Source: Streptomyces xanthii (GTDB lineage: Bacteria > Actinomycetota > Actinomycetes > Streptomycetales > Streptomycetaceae). Taken from it: a DNA stretch of 64,000 bases. The stretch lies in contig NZ_CP061281.1 in the NCBI RefSeq assembly GCF_014621695.1, positions 5,766,001 through 5,830,000 on the forward strand, written 5' to 3'. The translations under genes and the position numbers were made by a program. Numbering within the stretch: position 1 is the first letter of the stretch; each line of letters starts with the position of its first letter. Below the pieces are notes generated by a model. That model worked only from the letters and a program-made list of their open reading frames with translations, had not been told where the DNA came from and ran no database searches. This document shows, piece after piece, positions 44,128-53,332 of this stretch.

Positions 44128-45783
44128 GTGACTACCATCACCCCCGATCCAGGGAACCAGCCCGCGCCACGCCCCTCGCTTCGCTCGGGGGCCGGTGCGC
44201 CCGGTACGCTCACCGCCGTGCCACACGCTGATCAGTCCCAAACCACCCAGAAGGGCGCACCCGTGACATATCCCGGGCCGCCGCGGCCGGTCGAGGTCTC
44301 CGCCACACCCCTCGCGGAACTCGCCGATCAGCTGGGTGTCGCCGCACCAGCGCAGGCCGCCGAGATCACCGGCATCACCCACGACTCCCGTGCGGTGCGC
44401 CCCGGCGACCTGTACGCCGCCCTGCCCGGAGCCCGCGCCCACGGCGCCGACTTCGCCGCGCAGGCCGCCTCCCTCGGGGCGGTCGCCGCGCTGACCGACC
44501 CGGCGGGCGCCGCGCGCGTCACCGAGGCCGGACTCGTGCCGCTCGTCGTGGAGAACCCGCGCGGCCGCATGGGCGAACTCGCCGCCACCATCTACGGCCG
44601 GCCCGGCAAGGACCTGCTGCAGATCGGCATCACCGGCACGTCCGGCAAGACGACCACCGCGTACCTCGTGGAGGGCGGCCTCAAGAAGGTCCGCTCGACC
44701 GGGCTCATCGGCACCGTCGAGATGCGCATCGGCGACGAGCGCATCAAGTCCGAGCGCACCACCCCCGAAGCCACCGACCTCCAGGCCCTGTTCGCGGTCA
44801 TGCGCGAGCGCGGTGTCGACGTCGTCGCCATGGAGGTCTCCAGCCACGCCCTCGTGCTCGGCCGGGTCGACGGCTGCGTCTTCGACGTCGCGGTCTTCAA
44901 CAACCTCAGCCCGGAGCACATGGAGTTCCACTCCGACATGGAGGACTACTTCCGGGCGAAGGCGCAGCTGTTCACGAAGGCGCGCAGCAAACAGGGCGTC
45001 GTGAACTACGACGACGAGTACGGGCGCCGCCTCGTCGAGGAGTCCGAGGTCCCGGTCGTCACGTTCTCCGCCGAGGGTCACCCGGACGCCGACTGGCGCG
45101 CCGAGGACGTCGAAGTCGGGCCGCTCGGCTCCACCTTGACCGTCGTCGGCCCCAAGGGCGAGCGGATCACCGCCAAGGCGCCGCTGCCCGGCCCTTTCAA
45201 CGTGGCGAACACCGTCGCCGCGATCGTCACCCTCGCCGTCGCCGGCATCGACCCGCAGACCGCGGCCGACGGCGTCGCCGCCGTCCCCGGGGTGCCGGGC
45301 CGCCTGGAGCGGGTGGACGCCGGCCAGAAGTACCTGGCCGTCGTCGACTACGCCCACAAGACGGACGCCGTCGAGTCCGTCCTCAAGGCGCTGCGCAAGG
45401 TCACCGAGAACAAGCTGCACATCGTCCTCGGCTGCGGCGGCGACCGGGACCGTACGAAGCGGATGCCGATGGGCGCCGCGGCCGCGCGGTTCGCCGACAC
45501 GGCCATCCTCACCTCCGACAACCCCCGCGGCGAGGACCCCCTCGCGATCCTCGCCACGATGCTCGCGGGCGCCGCCGACGTGCCGGCGCACGAGCGCGGT
45601 GAGGTCCAGGTCTTCGAGGACCGGGCCGCCGCCATCGCCGCCGCCGTCGCGCGCGCCGAGCCCGGCGACACGGTGCTCGTCGCGGGCAAGGGCCACGAGC
45701 AGGGCCAGGACATCGCCGGGGTGGTGCGTCCCTTCGACGACCGCCAGGTGCTTCGCGAAGCCATCGAGCAGACCCAGGGATGA
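44128..45783 (+). CDS. murE: UDP-MurNAc-tripeptide synthetase (MurE)
   Basis: Adds diaminopimelate (LL-DAP in Streptomyces walls) to UDP-MurNAc-L-Ala-D-Glu. It has 551 residues from the GTG at 44128. The N-terminal domain with GITHDSRAVRPGDLYAALPG, the ATP loop GITGTSGKTTTAY with Lys174, MEVSSHALVLGRVDG and the DAP-specificity motif DNPRGEDP are clear. The first 45 residues are poorly conserved in appearance; a second GTG at 44264 (VTYPGPPRP) with AGAAGGG upstream may be the true start. Confidence 0.94.
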   Translation: MTTITPDPGNQPAPRPSLRSGAGAPGTLTAVPHADQSQTTQKGAPVTYPGPPRPVEVSATPLAELADQLGVAAPAQAAEITGITHDSRAVRPGDLYAALPGARAHGADFAAQAASLGAVAALTDPAGAARVTEAGLVPLVVENPRGRMGELAATIYGRPGKDLLQIGITGTSGKTTTAYLVEGGLKKVRSTGLIGTVEMRIGDERIKSERTTPEATDLQALFAVMRERGVDVVAMEVSSHALVLGRVDGCVFDVAVFNNLSPEHMEFHSDMEDYFRAKAQLFTKARSKQGVVNYDDEYGRRLVEESEVPVVTFSAEGHPDADWRAEDVEVGPLGSTLTVVGPKGERITAKAPLPGPFNVANTVAAIVTLAVAGIDPQTAADGVAAVPGVPGRLERVDAGQKYLAVVDYAHKTDAVESVLKALRKVTENKLHIVLGCGGDRDRTKRMPMGAAAARFADTAILTSDNPRGEDPLAILATMLAGAADVPAHERGEVQVFEDRAAAIAAAVARAEPGDTVLVAGKGHEQGQDIAGVVRPFDDRQVLREAIEQTQG

Positions 45784-45787
45784 AGTT

Positions 45788-47209
45788 GTGATCGCCCTCT
45801 CCCTCGCCGAGATCGCCTCAGCCGTCGGCGGGCAGACGTACGACATACCGGACGAGTCGGTCCGGGTCACCGGGCCGGTCGTCATCGACTCGCGCAAGGT
45901 CGAGGCCGGCAGCCTGTTCGCGGCCTTTGCAGGTGAGCGGGTCGACGGCCACGACTACGCGCGCCAGGTCGTCGACCAGGGAGCGGCCGCCGTCCTGGCG
46001 TCCCGCCCCGTCGGCGTGCCCGCGATCGTCGTCGACGACGTCCAGGCCGCGCTCGGCGCGCTCGCCCGGCACGTCGTGGCCCGCCTCGGCGCGACGCTCG
46101 TCGCGCTGACCGGCTCGGCCGGCAAGACCAGCACCAAGGACCTCATCGCCCAGGTGCTGCGGCGCAAGGCCCCCACGGTCTTCACGCCCGGCTCGTTCAA
46201 CAACGAGATCGGCCTGCCGCTGACCGCCCTCTCCGCCACGGACGACACGAAGTTCCTCGTCCTGGAGATGGGCGCCCGCGGCAAGGGCCACATCCGGTAC
46301 CTCACCGGCCTCACCCCTCCCAGGGTGGGCCTCGTCCTCAACGTCGGCACCGCGCACATCGGCGAGTTCGGCGGCCGCGAGCAGATCGCGGAAGCGAAGG
46401 GTGAACTCGTCGAGGCGCTGCCCGCCGACGGCACCGCGATCCTCAACGCGGACGACCCGCTGGTGCGCGCCATGGCCTCCCGTACGCGGGCGAAGGTGCT
46501 CCTCTTCGGAGAGGCCGCCGACGCCGACGTACGCGCCGAGAATGTCCGGCTCACGGAGAACGGACAGCCCGCCTTCAGCCTTCACACACCCACCGGGTGC
46601 AGCGAAGTGACCTTGCGCCTGTACGGTGAGCACCACGTGTCGAACGCGCTCGCCGCGGCCGCCGTCGCCCACGACCTTGGCATGTCCGTGGAGGAGATCG
46701 CCCTCGCGCTCTCCGAGGCGGGCACCCTGTCCCGCTGGCGGATGGAGGTCACCGAGCGTCCGGACGGCGTCACGATCGTCAACGACGCCTACAACGCGAA
46801 CCCCGAGTCCATGCGAGCCGCCCTGCGCGCGCTCACGGCGATGGGCCAGGCCCGACGGGCCGCGGGGGGCCGTACGTGGGCGGTGCTCGGGCAGATGGCC
46901 GAGCTCGGCGACGAGTCGCTGGCCGAGCACGACGCCGTCGGACGGCTCGCCGTCCGGCTCAACGTCAGCAAGCTCGTGGCAGTCGGGGGCAGGGAAGCGT
47001 CCTGGTTGCAACTGGGCGCCTATAACGAGGGTTCGTGGGGTGAGGAGTCGGTGCACGTGTCCGACGCACAGGCGGCGATCGACCTGTTGCGCAGCGAGCT
47101 GCGCCCGGGAGACGTCGTGCTCGTGAAGGCATCCAGGTCGGTGGGCCTGGAGAGCGTGGCACAGGCGCTGCTCGACAGCGGCATCGACGCCGGGGCTGAT
47201 GCCCGATGA
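45788..47209 (+). CDS. murF: UDP-MurNAc-tripeptide-D-Ala-D-Ala ligase (MurF)
   Basis: Attaches D-Ala-D-Ala to complete the UDP-MurNAc pentapeptide. It has 473 residues from the GTG at 45788, four bases after mur[21 protein letters not shown] is the MurF/MurE N-terminal motif, the ATP loop is [14 protein letters not shown] with Lys113, and [11 protein letters not shown] and [19 protein letters not shown] are MurF-specific. The stop overlaps the mraY start (ATGATGA region), so they are coupled. Confidence 0.95.
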   Translation: MIALSLAEIASAVGGQTYDIPDESVRVTGPVVIDSRKVEAGSLFAAFAGERVDGHDYARQVVDQGAAAVLASRPVGVPAIVVDDVQAALGALARHVVARLGATLVALTGSAGKTSTKDLIAQVLRRKAPTVFTPGSFNNEIGLPLTALSATDDTKFLVLEMGARGKGHIRYLTGLTPPRVGLVLNVGTAHIGEFGGREQIAEAKGELVEALPADGTAILNADDPLVRAMASRTRAKVLLFGEAADADVRAENVRLTENGQPAFSLHTPTGCSEVTLRLYGEHHVSNALAAAAVAHDLGMSVEEIALALSEAGTLSRWRMEVTERPDGVTIVNDAYNANPESMRAALRALTAMGQARRAAGGRTWAVLGQMAELGDESLAEHDAVGRLAVRLNVSKLVAVGGREASWLQLGAYNEGSWGEESVHVSDAQAAIDLLRSELRPGDVVLVKASRSVGLESVAQALLDSGIDAGADAR

Positions 47210-48279
47210 TGAAGCAGATCCTCTTCGCGGGTGTGATCGGCCTGTTCCTGACCCTGGTCGGGACGCCGCTGCTCATCAAGCTGCTGGCCCGCAAGGGCTA
47301 CGGCCAGTACATCCGGGACGACGGCCCGCGCGAGCACCACGCCAAGCGCGGTACGCCGACGATGGGCGGTATCGCCTTCATCCTGGCGACCCTCATCGCG
47401 TACTTCCTCAGCAAGCTGATCACCGGCGCGGCCCCGACCCTGTCGGGCCTGCTGGTGCTCGGCCTGATGGCGGGCATGGGCCTGGTCGGCTTCCTCGACG
47501 ACTACATCAAGATCGTCAAGCGGCGTTCGCTCGGCCTGCGGGCCAAGGCCAAGATGGCCGGACAGCTGATCGTCGGCATCGCCTTCGCGCTGCTCGCCAT
47601 CAACTTCGCGGACGTGCGCGGCAACACCCCCGCCTCCACCAAGCTCTCCTTCGTGGAGGACTTCGGCTGGACGATCGGCCCGGTGCTCTTCGTGGTCTGG
47701 GCGCTGTTCATGATCCTCGCGATGTCGAACGGCGTGAACCTCACCGACGGCCTCGACGGCCTCGCCACCGGCGCCTCCGTGATGGTCTTCGGCGCCTACA
47801 CCTTCATCGGCGTCTGGCAGTTCCAGGAGTCCTGCGCCAACGCGCAGACCCTCACCAACCCGGCCGCCTGTTTCGAGGTCAGAGACCCACTCGATCTCGC
47901 CGTCGTCGCCTCCGCGTTGATGGGCGCCTGCTTCGGCTTCCTGTGGTGGAACACCTCGCCCGCCAAGATCTTCATGGGTGACACCGGCTCGCTCGCCCTC
48001 GGCGGCGCCCTGGCCGGTCTCGCGATCTGCTCGCGCACCGAGCTCCTGATCGCGCTCCTGGGCGGCCTGTTCGTCCTCATCACGATGTCCGTGGTCATCC
48101 AGGTCGGCTCCTTCAAGATGACCGGAAAGCGCGTCTTCCGCATGGCGCCGCTGCAACACCACTTCGAACTCAAGGGCTGGTCCGAAGTCCTCATCGTGGT
48201 CCGCTTCTGGATCATCCAGGGCATGTGCGTGATCGTCGGACTCGGCCTCTTCTACGCAGGATGGGCAGCCAAGAAGTGA
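47206..48279 (+). CDS. mraY: Phospho-MurNAc-pentapeptide transferase (MraY)
   Basis: Transfers phospho-MurNAc-pentapeptide onto undecaprenyl phosphate to make lipid I at the membrane. It has 357 residues with ten helices. [34 protein letters not shown] with the paired Asp residues, [12 protein letters not shown] and [11 protein letters not shown] are the conserved catalytic loops; [15 protein letters not shown] is the final HHH-type motif. It overlaps murF by four bases. Confidence 0.96.
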   Translation: MMKQILFAGVIGLFLTLVGTPLLIKLLARKGYGQYIRDDGPREHHAKRGTPTMGGIAFILATLIAYFLSKLITGAAPTLSGLLVLGLMAGMGLVGFLDDYIKIVKRRSLGLRAKAKMAGQLIVGIAFALLAINFADVRGNTPASTKLSFVEDFGWTIGPVLFVVWALFMILAMSNGVNLTDGLDGLATGASVMVFGAYTFIGVWQFQESCANAQTLTNPAACFEVRDPLDLAVVASALMGACFGFLWWNTSPAKIFMGDTGSLALGGALAGLAICSRTELLIALLGGLFVLITMSVVIQVGSFKMTGKRVFRMAPLQHHFELKGWSEVLIVVRFWIIQGMCVIVGLGLFYAGWAAKK

Positions 48280-48281
48280 CC

Positions 48282-49703
48282 ATGCCCCAGGATTCCTGGA
48301 ACGGCAAGCACATCACCGTCGCCGGTCTCGGCGTGAGCGGCCTCAGCGCCGCCCGCGCCCTGGCCGGCCTCGGCGCGTCCGTGACCGTCGTCGACGGCGG
48401 CGACAGCGAGACGCACCGCGAGAAGGCCGCCCTGCTCGCGGACGAGGGCATCGCCGTACGGCTCGGGGACGCCGAGACGCTCCCCGAGGGCACGGAACTC
48501 GTCGTGACCTCCCCGGGCTGGAAGCCCTCGTCGCCGCTCTTCGCGGCGGCCGCCGCGAAGGGTGTCGACGTCGTCGGCGACGTCGAGATCGCCTGGCGGC
48601 TGCGCGGCCCGGACGCGGCCCCCTGGCTCGCGATCACCGGCACCAACGGCAAGACCACGACGACCCAGATGCTCGCCTCGATCCTGGAGGCGGCGGGTCT
48701 GCGCACGGCGGCCGTCGGCAACATCGGCACCCCGATCGTCGACGTCGTCCTCGAAGGCGACGACGCTTATGACGTGTTCGCCGTCGAGCTCTCCTCGTAC
48801 CAGCTGCACTGGGCGCCCTCCCTGCGCGCCCACTCCGGCGCCGTCCTGAACCTCGCGCCCGACCACCTCGACTGGCACGGCTCCATGGAGGCGTACGCCG
48901 CCGACAAGGGCCGCATCTACGAGGGCAATCAGGTCGCCTGCGTCTACAACGTCGCGGACAAGGCCACCGAGGACCTGGTCCGCGAGGCCGACGTCGAGGA
49001 GGGCTGCCGCGCCATCGGCTTCACCCTCGGCACCCCCGGCCCCTCCGAACTCGGCGTCGTCGACGGCATCCTGGTGGACCGGGCCTTCGTCGAGAACCGG
49101 CAGAAGAACGCCCAGGAGCTCGCCGAGGTCTCCGACGTCAACCCGCCGGCCCCGCACAACATCGCCAACGCCCTCGCGGCGGCGGCCCTCGCCCGCGCCT
49201 TCGGCGTCGAGCCCCAGGCCGTCCGCGAGGGACTGCGCAACTTCACGCCGGACGCGCACCGCATCGCGCACGTCGCCGACGTCGACGGGGTCGCGTACGT
49301 CGACGACTCCAAGGCGACCAACACCCATGCCACGCAGGCCTCGTTGGCCGCGTACGAGTCCATCGTGTGGATCGCCGGCGGCCTCGCCAAGGGCGCGACC
49401 TTCGACGAGCTCGTCACCGGCGCCGCGAAGCGGCTGCGCGGCGTCGTGCTCATCGGCCAGGACCGCGCGCTGATCCGCGAAGCCCTGGAGCGACACGCCC
49501 CGGAAGTCCCGGTGGTCGACCTCGAGCGGACCGACACTGGGGCGATGTCGGCGGCGGTGCAGGAGGCGGCACGGCTCGCCCGCCCGGGCGACACCGTCCT
49601 GATGGCCCCGGCCTGCGCGTCGATGGACATGTTCACCAACTACAACAAGCGTGGCGAGGCGTTCGCGGCAGCGGTCCGCGAACTCGGCGCCACCAGCGTC
49701 TGA
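48282..49703 (+). CDS. murD: UDP-MurNAc-L-Ala-D-Glu ligase (MurD)
   Basis: Adds D-glutamate to UDP-MurNAc-L-alanine. It has 473 residues from the ATG at 48282; a GTG at 48276 overlapping the mraY stop is equally possible. VAGLGVSGLSAARAL is the N-terminal nucleotide motif, ITGTNGKTTTTQML the ATP loop with Lys124, ELSSYQLHW the substrate region, DAHRIAHVADVDGVAYVDDS and KATNTHAT the C-domain. Gene order and size are standard. Confidence 0.95.
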   Translation: MPQDSWNGKHITVAGLGVSGLSAARALAGLGASVTVVDGGDSETHREKAALLADEGIAVRLGDAETLPEGTELVVTSPGWKPSSPLFAAAAAKGVDVVGDVEIAWRLRGPDAAPWLAITGTNGKTTTTQMLASILEAAGLRTAAVGNIGTPIVDVVLEGDDAYDVFAVELSSYQLHWAPSLRAHSGAVLNLAPDHLDWHGSMEAYAADKGRIYEGNQVACVYNVADKATEDLVREADVEEGCRAIGFTLGTPGPSELGVVDGILVDRAFVENRQKNAQELAEVSDVNPPAPHNIANALAAAALARAFGVEPQAVREGLRNFTPDAHRIAHVADVDGVAYVDDSKATNTHATQASLAAYESIVWIAGGLAKGATFDELVTGAAKRLRGVVLIGQDRALIREALERHAPEVPVVDLERTDTGAMSAAVQEAARLARPGDTVLMAPACASMDMFTNYNKRGEAFAAAVRELGATSV

Positions 49704-49793
49704 CGGGACCCCCGGGTGCCCGGTGACGCCGGGCACCCTCGGGAGGGGACGTGGCAGCGTTGACGGAAGGCTCAGGGGCTCGGGGGAGCGGCA

Positions 49794-51104
49794 ATGCCCG
49801 GTAGTGCCCGTACGACCAAGCGCCCCGCCGCACCGCCCCGCAGGACCAGCAAGGTCTACCGGGCCCGCGCCAACCCCGTGCGCACCTTCTACGGGCGCGC
49901 CCGCCGCGCCTGGGACCGGCCGCTCACCGCGTATTACCTGATCCTCGGCGCCGCGTCCCTGCTCACCGTGCTCGGCCTCGTGATGGTCTACTCGGCGTCG
50001 ATGATCACGGCCCTGCAGATGGGCCTGTCCAGTTCGTACTTCTTCCGCAAGCAGTTCGTCGCGGCCGTCCTCGGCACGATCCTGCTGCTCGTCGCGATGC
50101 GGATGCCGGTCAAGCTGCACCGCGCGCTCGCCTACCCGATCCTCGCCGTCAGCGTCTTCCTCATGGTCCTCGTGCAGATCCCGGGGATAGGAGTGTCGAT
50201 CAACGGCAATCAGAACTGGATCTCGCTCGGCGGCCCCTTCATGCTCCAGCCCAGCGAGTTCGGGAAGCTGGCGCTCATCCTGTGGGGCGCCGACCTGCTG
50301 GCCCGCAAGCACGACAAGCGGCTGCTGACCCAGTGGAAGCACATGCTGGTGCCGCTGGTCCCCGTCGCCTTCCTGCTGCTCGGACTCATCATGCTCGGCG
50401 GCGACATGGGCACCGCGATCCTTCTCACAGCCATCCTGTTCGGCCTGTTGTGGCTGGCCGGCGCCCCCACCCGGCTCTTCGTCGGGGTGCTCGCGGTCGC
50501 CGGCGCCATCGGGATCATGCTCATCAAGACCAGCCCGAACCGTATGGCGCGCCTGGCCTGTCTGGGCCGTGCCGACGCCGGGCCCGACGATCTGTGCTGG
50601 CAGGGACTGCACGGGATCTACGCCCTGGCCTCCGGCGGACTCTTCGGTTCCGGCCTGGGGGCGAGTGTGGAAAAATGGGGTCAACTTCCCGAAGCGCACA
50701 CCGACTTCATCTTTGCCATCACCGGTGAGGAACTGGGCCTGGCGGGGACGCTGTCGGTGCTCGCCCTGTTCGCGGCTCTAGGCTATGCGGGTATCCGCGT
50801 GGCCGGACGCACGGAGGACCCCTTCGTTCGATACGCCGCGGGTGGCGTGACGACCTGGATCACGGCGCAGGCCGTGGTCAACATCGGTGCGGTGCTCGGC
50901 CTGCTGCCGATCGCCGGAGTCCCGCTCCCGCTGTTCTCGTACGGGGGTTCGGCGCTGCTGCCGACCATGTTCGCCGTAGGACTTCTGATCGCGTTCGCGC
51001 GGGACGAACCGGCGGCGCGGGCGGCCCTCGCCATGCGGCAGCCACGGATGAGATGGAACACGATGCGACGGCGCGCTCAGGCGCGTTCGTCCGGAGAGCG
51101 GTGA
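49794..51104 (+). CDS. ftsW: SEDS glycosyltransferase FtsW
   Basis: A septal peptidoglycan polymerase working with FtsI. It has 436 residues with about ten helices. Markers are MVYSASMITALQMGLSSSYF, the LGGPFMLQPSEFGKLALILW segment, GGDMGTAILL, and PEAHTDFIFAITGEELG with the catalytic Asp region, ending PLPLFSYGGSALLPTM. A 45-residue basic, Arg/Pro-rich cytosolic head precedes the first helix. The ATG at 49794 has GGGGGAG upstream. Confidence 0.95.
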   Translation: MPGSARTTKRPAAPPRRTSKVYRARANPVRTFYGRARRAWDRPLTAYYLILGAASLLTVLGLVMVYSASMITALQMGLSSSYFFRKQFVAAVLGTILLLVAMRMPVKLHRALAYPILAVSVFLMVLVQIPGIGVSINGNQNWISLGGPFMLQPSEFGKLALILWGADLLARKHDKRLLTQWKHMLVPLVPVAFLLLGLIMLGGDMGTAILLTAILFGLLWLAGAPTRLFVGVLAVAGAIGIMLIKTSPNRMARLACLGRADAGPDDLCWQGLHGIYALASGGLFGSGLGASVEKWGQLPEAHTDFIFAITGEELGLAGTLSVLALFAALGYAGIRVAGRTEDPFVRYAAGGVTTWITAQAVVNIGAVLGLLPIAGVPLPLFSYGGSALLPTMFAVGLLIAFARDEPAARAALAMRQPRMRWNTMRRRAQARSSGER

Positions 51105-51110
51105 ATTTCG

Positions 51111-52199
51111 GTGCATGTCGTACTCGCCGGTGGGGGGACCGCCGGCCACATCGAGCCGGCGCTCGCCCTCGCGGACGCCCTGCGCAGGCAGGACCCGACC
51201 GTGGGGATCACGGCGCTCGGCACGGAGCGCGGCCTGGAGACCCGTCTCGTACCGGAGCGCGGCTACGATCTCGCGCTGATCCCCGCCGTACCCCTGCCGC
51301 GCAAGCCCACCCCTGAACTGATCACGGTCCCGGGGCGGCTGCGCGGCACCATCAAGGCCGCCGAGCAGATCCTCGAGCGCACCAAGGCCGACGCCGTCGT
51401 CGGCTTCGGCGGCTACGTGGCCCTGCCCGGCTACCTCGCCGCCAAGCGGCTCGGCGTGCCGATCGTGGTGCACGAGGCCAACGCCCGGCCGGGTCTGGCC
51501 AACAAGATCGGCTCGCGGTACGCGGCCCAGGTCGCGGTCTCCACGCCCGACAGCAAGCTGCGGAACGCCCGCTACATCGGCATCCCGCTGCGCCGCACCA
51601 TCGCGCTGCTCGACCGGGCCCAGATGCGCCCGGAGGCCCGTGCCGCGTTCGGCCTCGACCCGAACCTGCCGACGCTGCTGGTCTCCGGCGGCTCGCAGGG
51701 CGCCCGGCACCTCAACGAGGTCGTCCAGCGCGTCGCCCCGCTGCTCCAGCAGTCCGGCATCCAGATCCTGCACGTGGTCGGCCCGAAGAACGAACTGCCG
51801 CAGGTCCAGCAGATGCCGGGGATGCCCCCGTACATCCCGGTACCGTACGTGGACCGGATGGACCTCGCGTACGCCGCGGCCGACATGATGCTCTGCCGCG
51901 CGGGCGCGATGACCGTCGCCGAACTCTCCGCCGTCGGACTCCCGGCCGCCTACGTCCCGCTGCCCATCGGCAACGGCGAACAGCGGCTGAACGCCCAGCC
52001 GGTGGTCAAGGCCGGCGGCGGCCTGCTGGTCGACGACGCGGAGCTGACCCCCGAGTGGGTCCAGGGCAACGTCCTGCCCGTCCTCGCCGACCCGCACCGG
52101 CTGTACGAGATGTCCCGCGCCGCCTCCGAGTTCGGCCGCAGGGACGCCGACGACCTCCTCGTCGGAATGGTGTACGAGGCGATCAACTCGCGTCACTAG
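51111..52199 (+). CDS. murG: UDP-GlcNAc:lipid I GlcNAc transferase (MurG)
   Basis: Converts lipid I to lipid II at the inner membrane face. It has 362 residues in two Rossmann-like domains. The N-terminal glycine loop is VVLAGGGTAGHIEPALALAD, the second GFGGYVALPGYLAA, HEANARPGLANKI is family-specific, and the UDP-binding region LLVSGGSQGARHLNEVV and MLCRAGAMTVAELSAVGLPA follow. The start is the GTG at 51111, six bases after ftsW. ftsQ follows directly; murC, often placed between them, is missing. Confidence 0.96.
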   Translation: MHVVLAGGGTAGHIEPALALADALRRQDPTVGITALGTERGLETRLVPERGYDLALIPAVPLPRKPTPELITVPGRLRGTIKAAEQILERTKADAVVGFGGYVALPGYLAAKRLGVPIVVHEANARPGLANKIGSRYAAQVAVSTPDSKLRNARYIGIPLRRTIALLDRAQMRPEARAAFGLDPNLPTLLVSGGSQGARHLNEVVQRVAPLLQQSGIQILHVVGPKNELPQVQQMPGMPPYIPVPYVDRMDLAYAAADMMLCRAGAMTVAELSAVGLPAAYVPLPIGNGEQRLNAQPVVKAGGGLLVDDAELTPEWVQGNVLPVLADPHRLYEMSRAASEFGRRDADDLLVGMVYEAINSRH

Positions 52200-52228
52200 C
52201 GGACGTGCGGATGTGAAGGCAGGGGAGC

Positions 52229-53035
52229 GTGGCCAAGGCGACCACCGCGGACCGCGGCGAACGCGACAGGACCGGGACGCCCGAACCGCCCCCCGCCCCC
52301 ACGAGGGTGCGCATGCCGAGGGTGCGCACCCTCGTCGTGACCGGAGTGCTGCTCGTCCTCGCCGTGGCGGGCGGCATCTGGCTCCTCTACGGCTCCCAGT
52401 GGCTGCGTGTGGACCGCGTGACCACCTCGGGCACCGAGGTCCTGACCCCGGCCGAGGTGCGGGACGCGGCCGCCGTGCCGGTCGGCGCCCCGCTGGTCTC
52501 GGTCGACACCGACGCCATCGAGGCCCGGCTGCGGCGGAAACTGACGCGGATCGACTCGGTGGACGTCGTCCGTTCCTGGCCGCACGGAATCGGGCTGAAA
52601 GTGACGGAACGCAAGCCGGTTCTTCTCAGTGAAGACACCAGAAATTCGGGCAAGTTCGTCGAAATTGACCGTAAAGGCGTCCGTTTCGCGACGGTCGACA
52701 AGGCTCCCGAAGGTGTTCCCCGCCTCGAATTGACGCCGGATCACAGCGGCGCCGCGGCCAGTCTGCGCCGCTTCGGCCCCGACCGGCTGGTGCGGGAGGC
52801 GGTGCGCGTCGCGGGGCAGCTCCCGCCGGGAGTCGCGCGCGACACCCGGAATCTCAAGGTCCGTTCGTACGACGCCATCTCGCTGGAGCTCACCCGGGGG
52901 CGGGTCGTCGAGTGGGGAAGTGCCGAGAAGGGCGCGGCCAAGGCGCGTGCACTCGTCGCTCTCATGAAAGCAGCCCCGAAGGCCCGGCACTTCGACGTGA
53001 GTGTCCCCACCGCCCCGGCCTCGTCGCGGAGTTGA
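52229..53035 (+). CDS. ftsQ: Cell division protein FtsQ
   Basis: A 268-residue bitopic protein. A basic cytosolic head (1-34), a membrane helix (35-54, LVVTGVLLVLAVAGGIWLLY), a POTRA domain (about 57-125; LRVDRVTTSGTEVLTPAEVR) and the FtsQ beta domain. It links the FtsL/DivIC pair to the divisome. The start is the GTG at 52229 with AGGGGAG upstream. Codons between about 52580 and 52740 are unusually A/T-rich (gaa, aaa, aga, aat, att, ctt) compared with the surrounding gene. Confidence 0.94.
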   Translation: MAKATTADRGERDRTGTPEPPPAPTRVRMPRVRTLVVTGVLLVLAVAGGIWLLYGSQWLRVDRVTTSGTEVLTPAEVRDAAAVPVGAPLVSVDTDAIEARLRRKLTRIDSVDVVRSWPHGIGLKVTERKPVLLSEDTRNSGKFVEIDRKGVRFATVDKAPEGVPRLELTPDHSGAAASLRRFGPDRLVREAVRVAGQLPPGVARDTRNLKVRSYDAISLELTRGRVVEWGSAEKGAAKARALVALMKAAPKARHFDVSVPTAPASSRS

Positions 53036-53332
53036 CGCTCATCGGCGCAGGCCAGCACCCTGGTTGGGCAGCGCTACGGCTGATCACATAGGGTGAAAAG
53101 AAAAACGGGAGGTTCGGCGTGTTCGTTGAACGGGCGCCACTTGTCGACTTAGTGTCAGGTTCGGAAGAGTCCAGGAAACAGACACACTGGTAACCCTAAA
53201 CTTCAGCGTTAGGGTTCGGGTCGGCAGTCGACTAGTACTCAACTAGTGGTCCGGACCGTCCCAATTCGGCATCAGTCGTCGCACCGTAGAAGCGAAGCGG
53301 CGACACGTAACTCGAGGCGAGAGGCCTTCGAC
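53036..53332 (+). promoter_or_regulatory. ftsZ promoter region
   Basis: A 297-bp interval without a gene. It contains a perfect inverted repeat, AACCCTAA (53192-53199) and TTAGGGTT (53209-53216); two GACAC pentamers of the kind bound by the sporulation regulator WhiA (53181-53185 and 53302-53306); and two ACTAGT palindromes (53231-53236 and 53242-53247). Several ftsZ promoters, including a sporulation-induced one, are known from this interval in S. coelicolor; I cannot assign them exactly. Confidence 0.7.

Noticed and set aside
41845..45897. A 1350-codon reverse-strand frame across ftsI and murE
   Set aside because: It is the complement of strongly conserved division genes, contains no motif and is an artefact of GC-rich codon structure.
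48252..50699. Reverse-strand frame of 815 codons opposite murD/ftsW
   Set aside because: Shadow of conserved genes; no ribosome site or domain.
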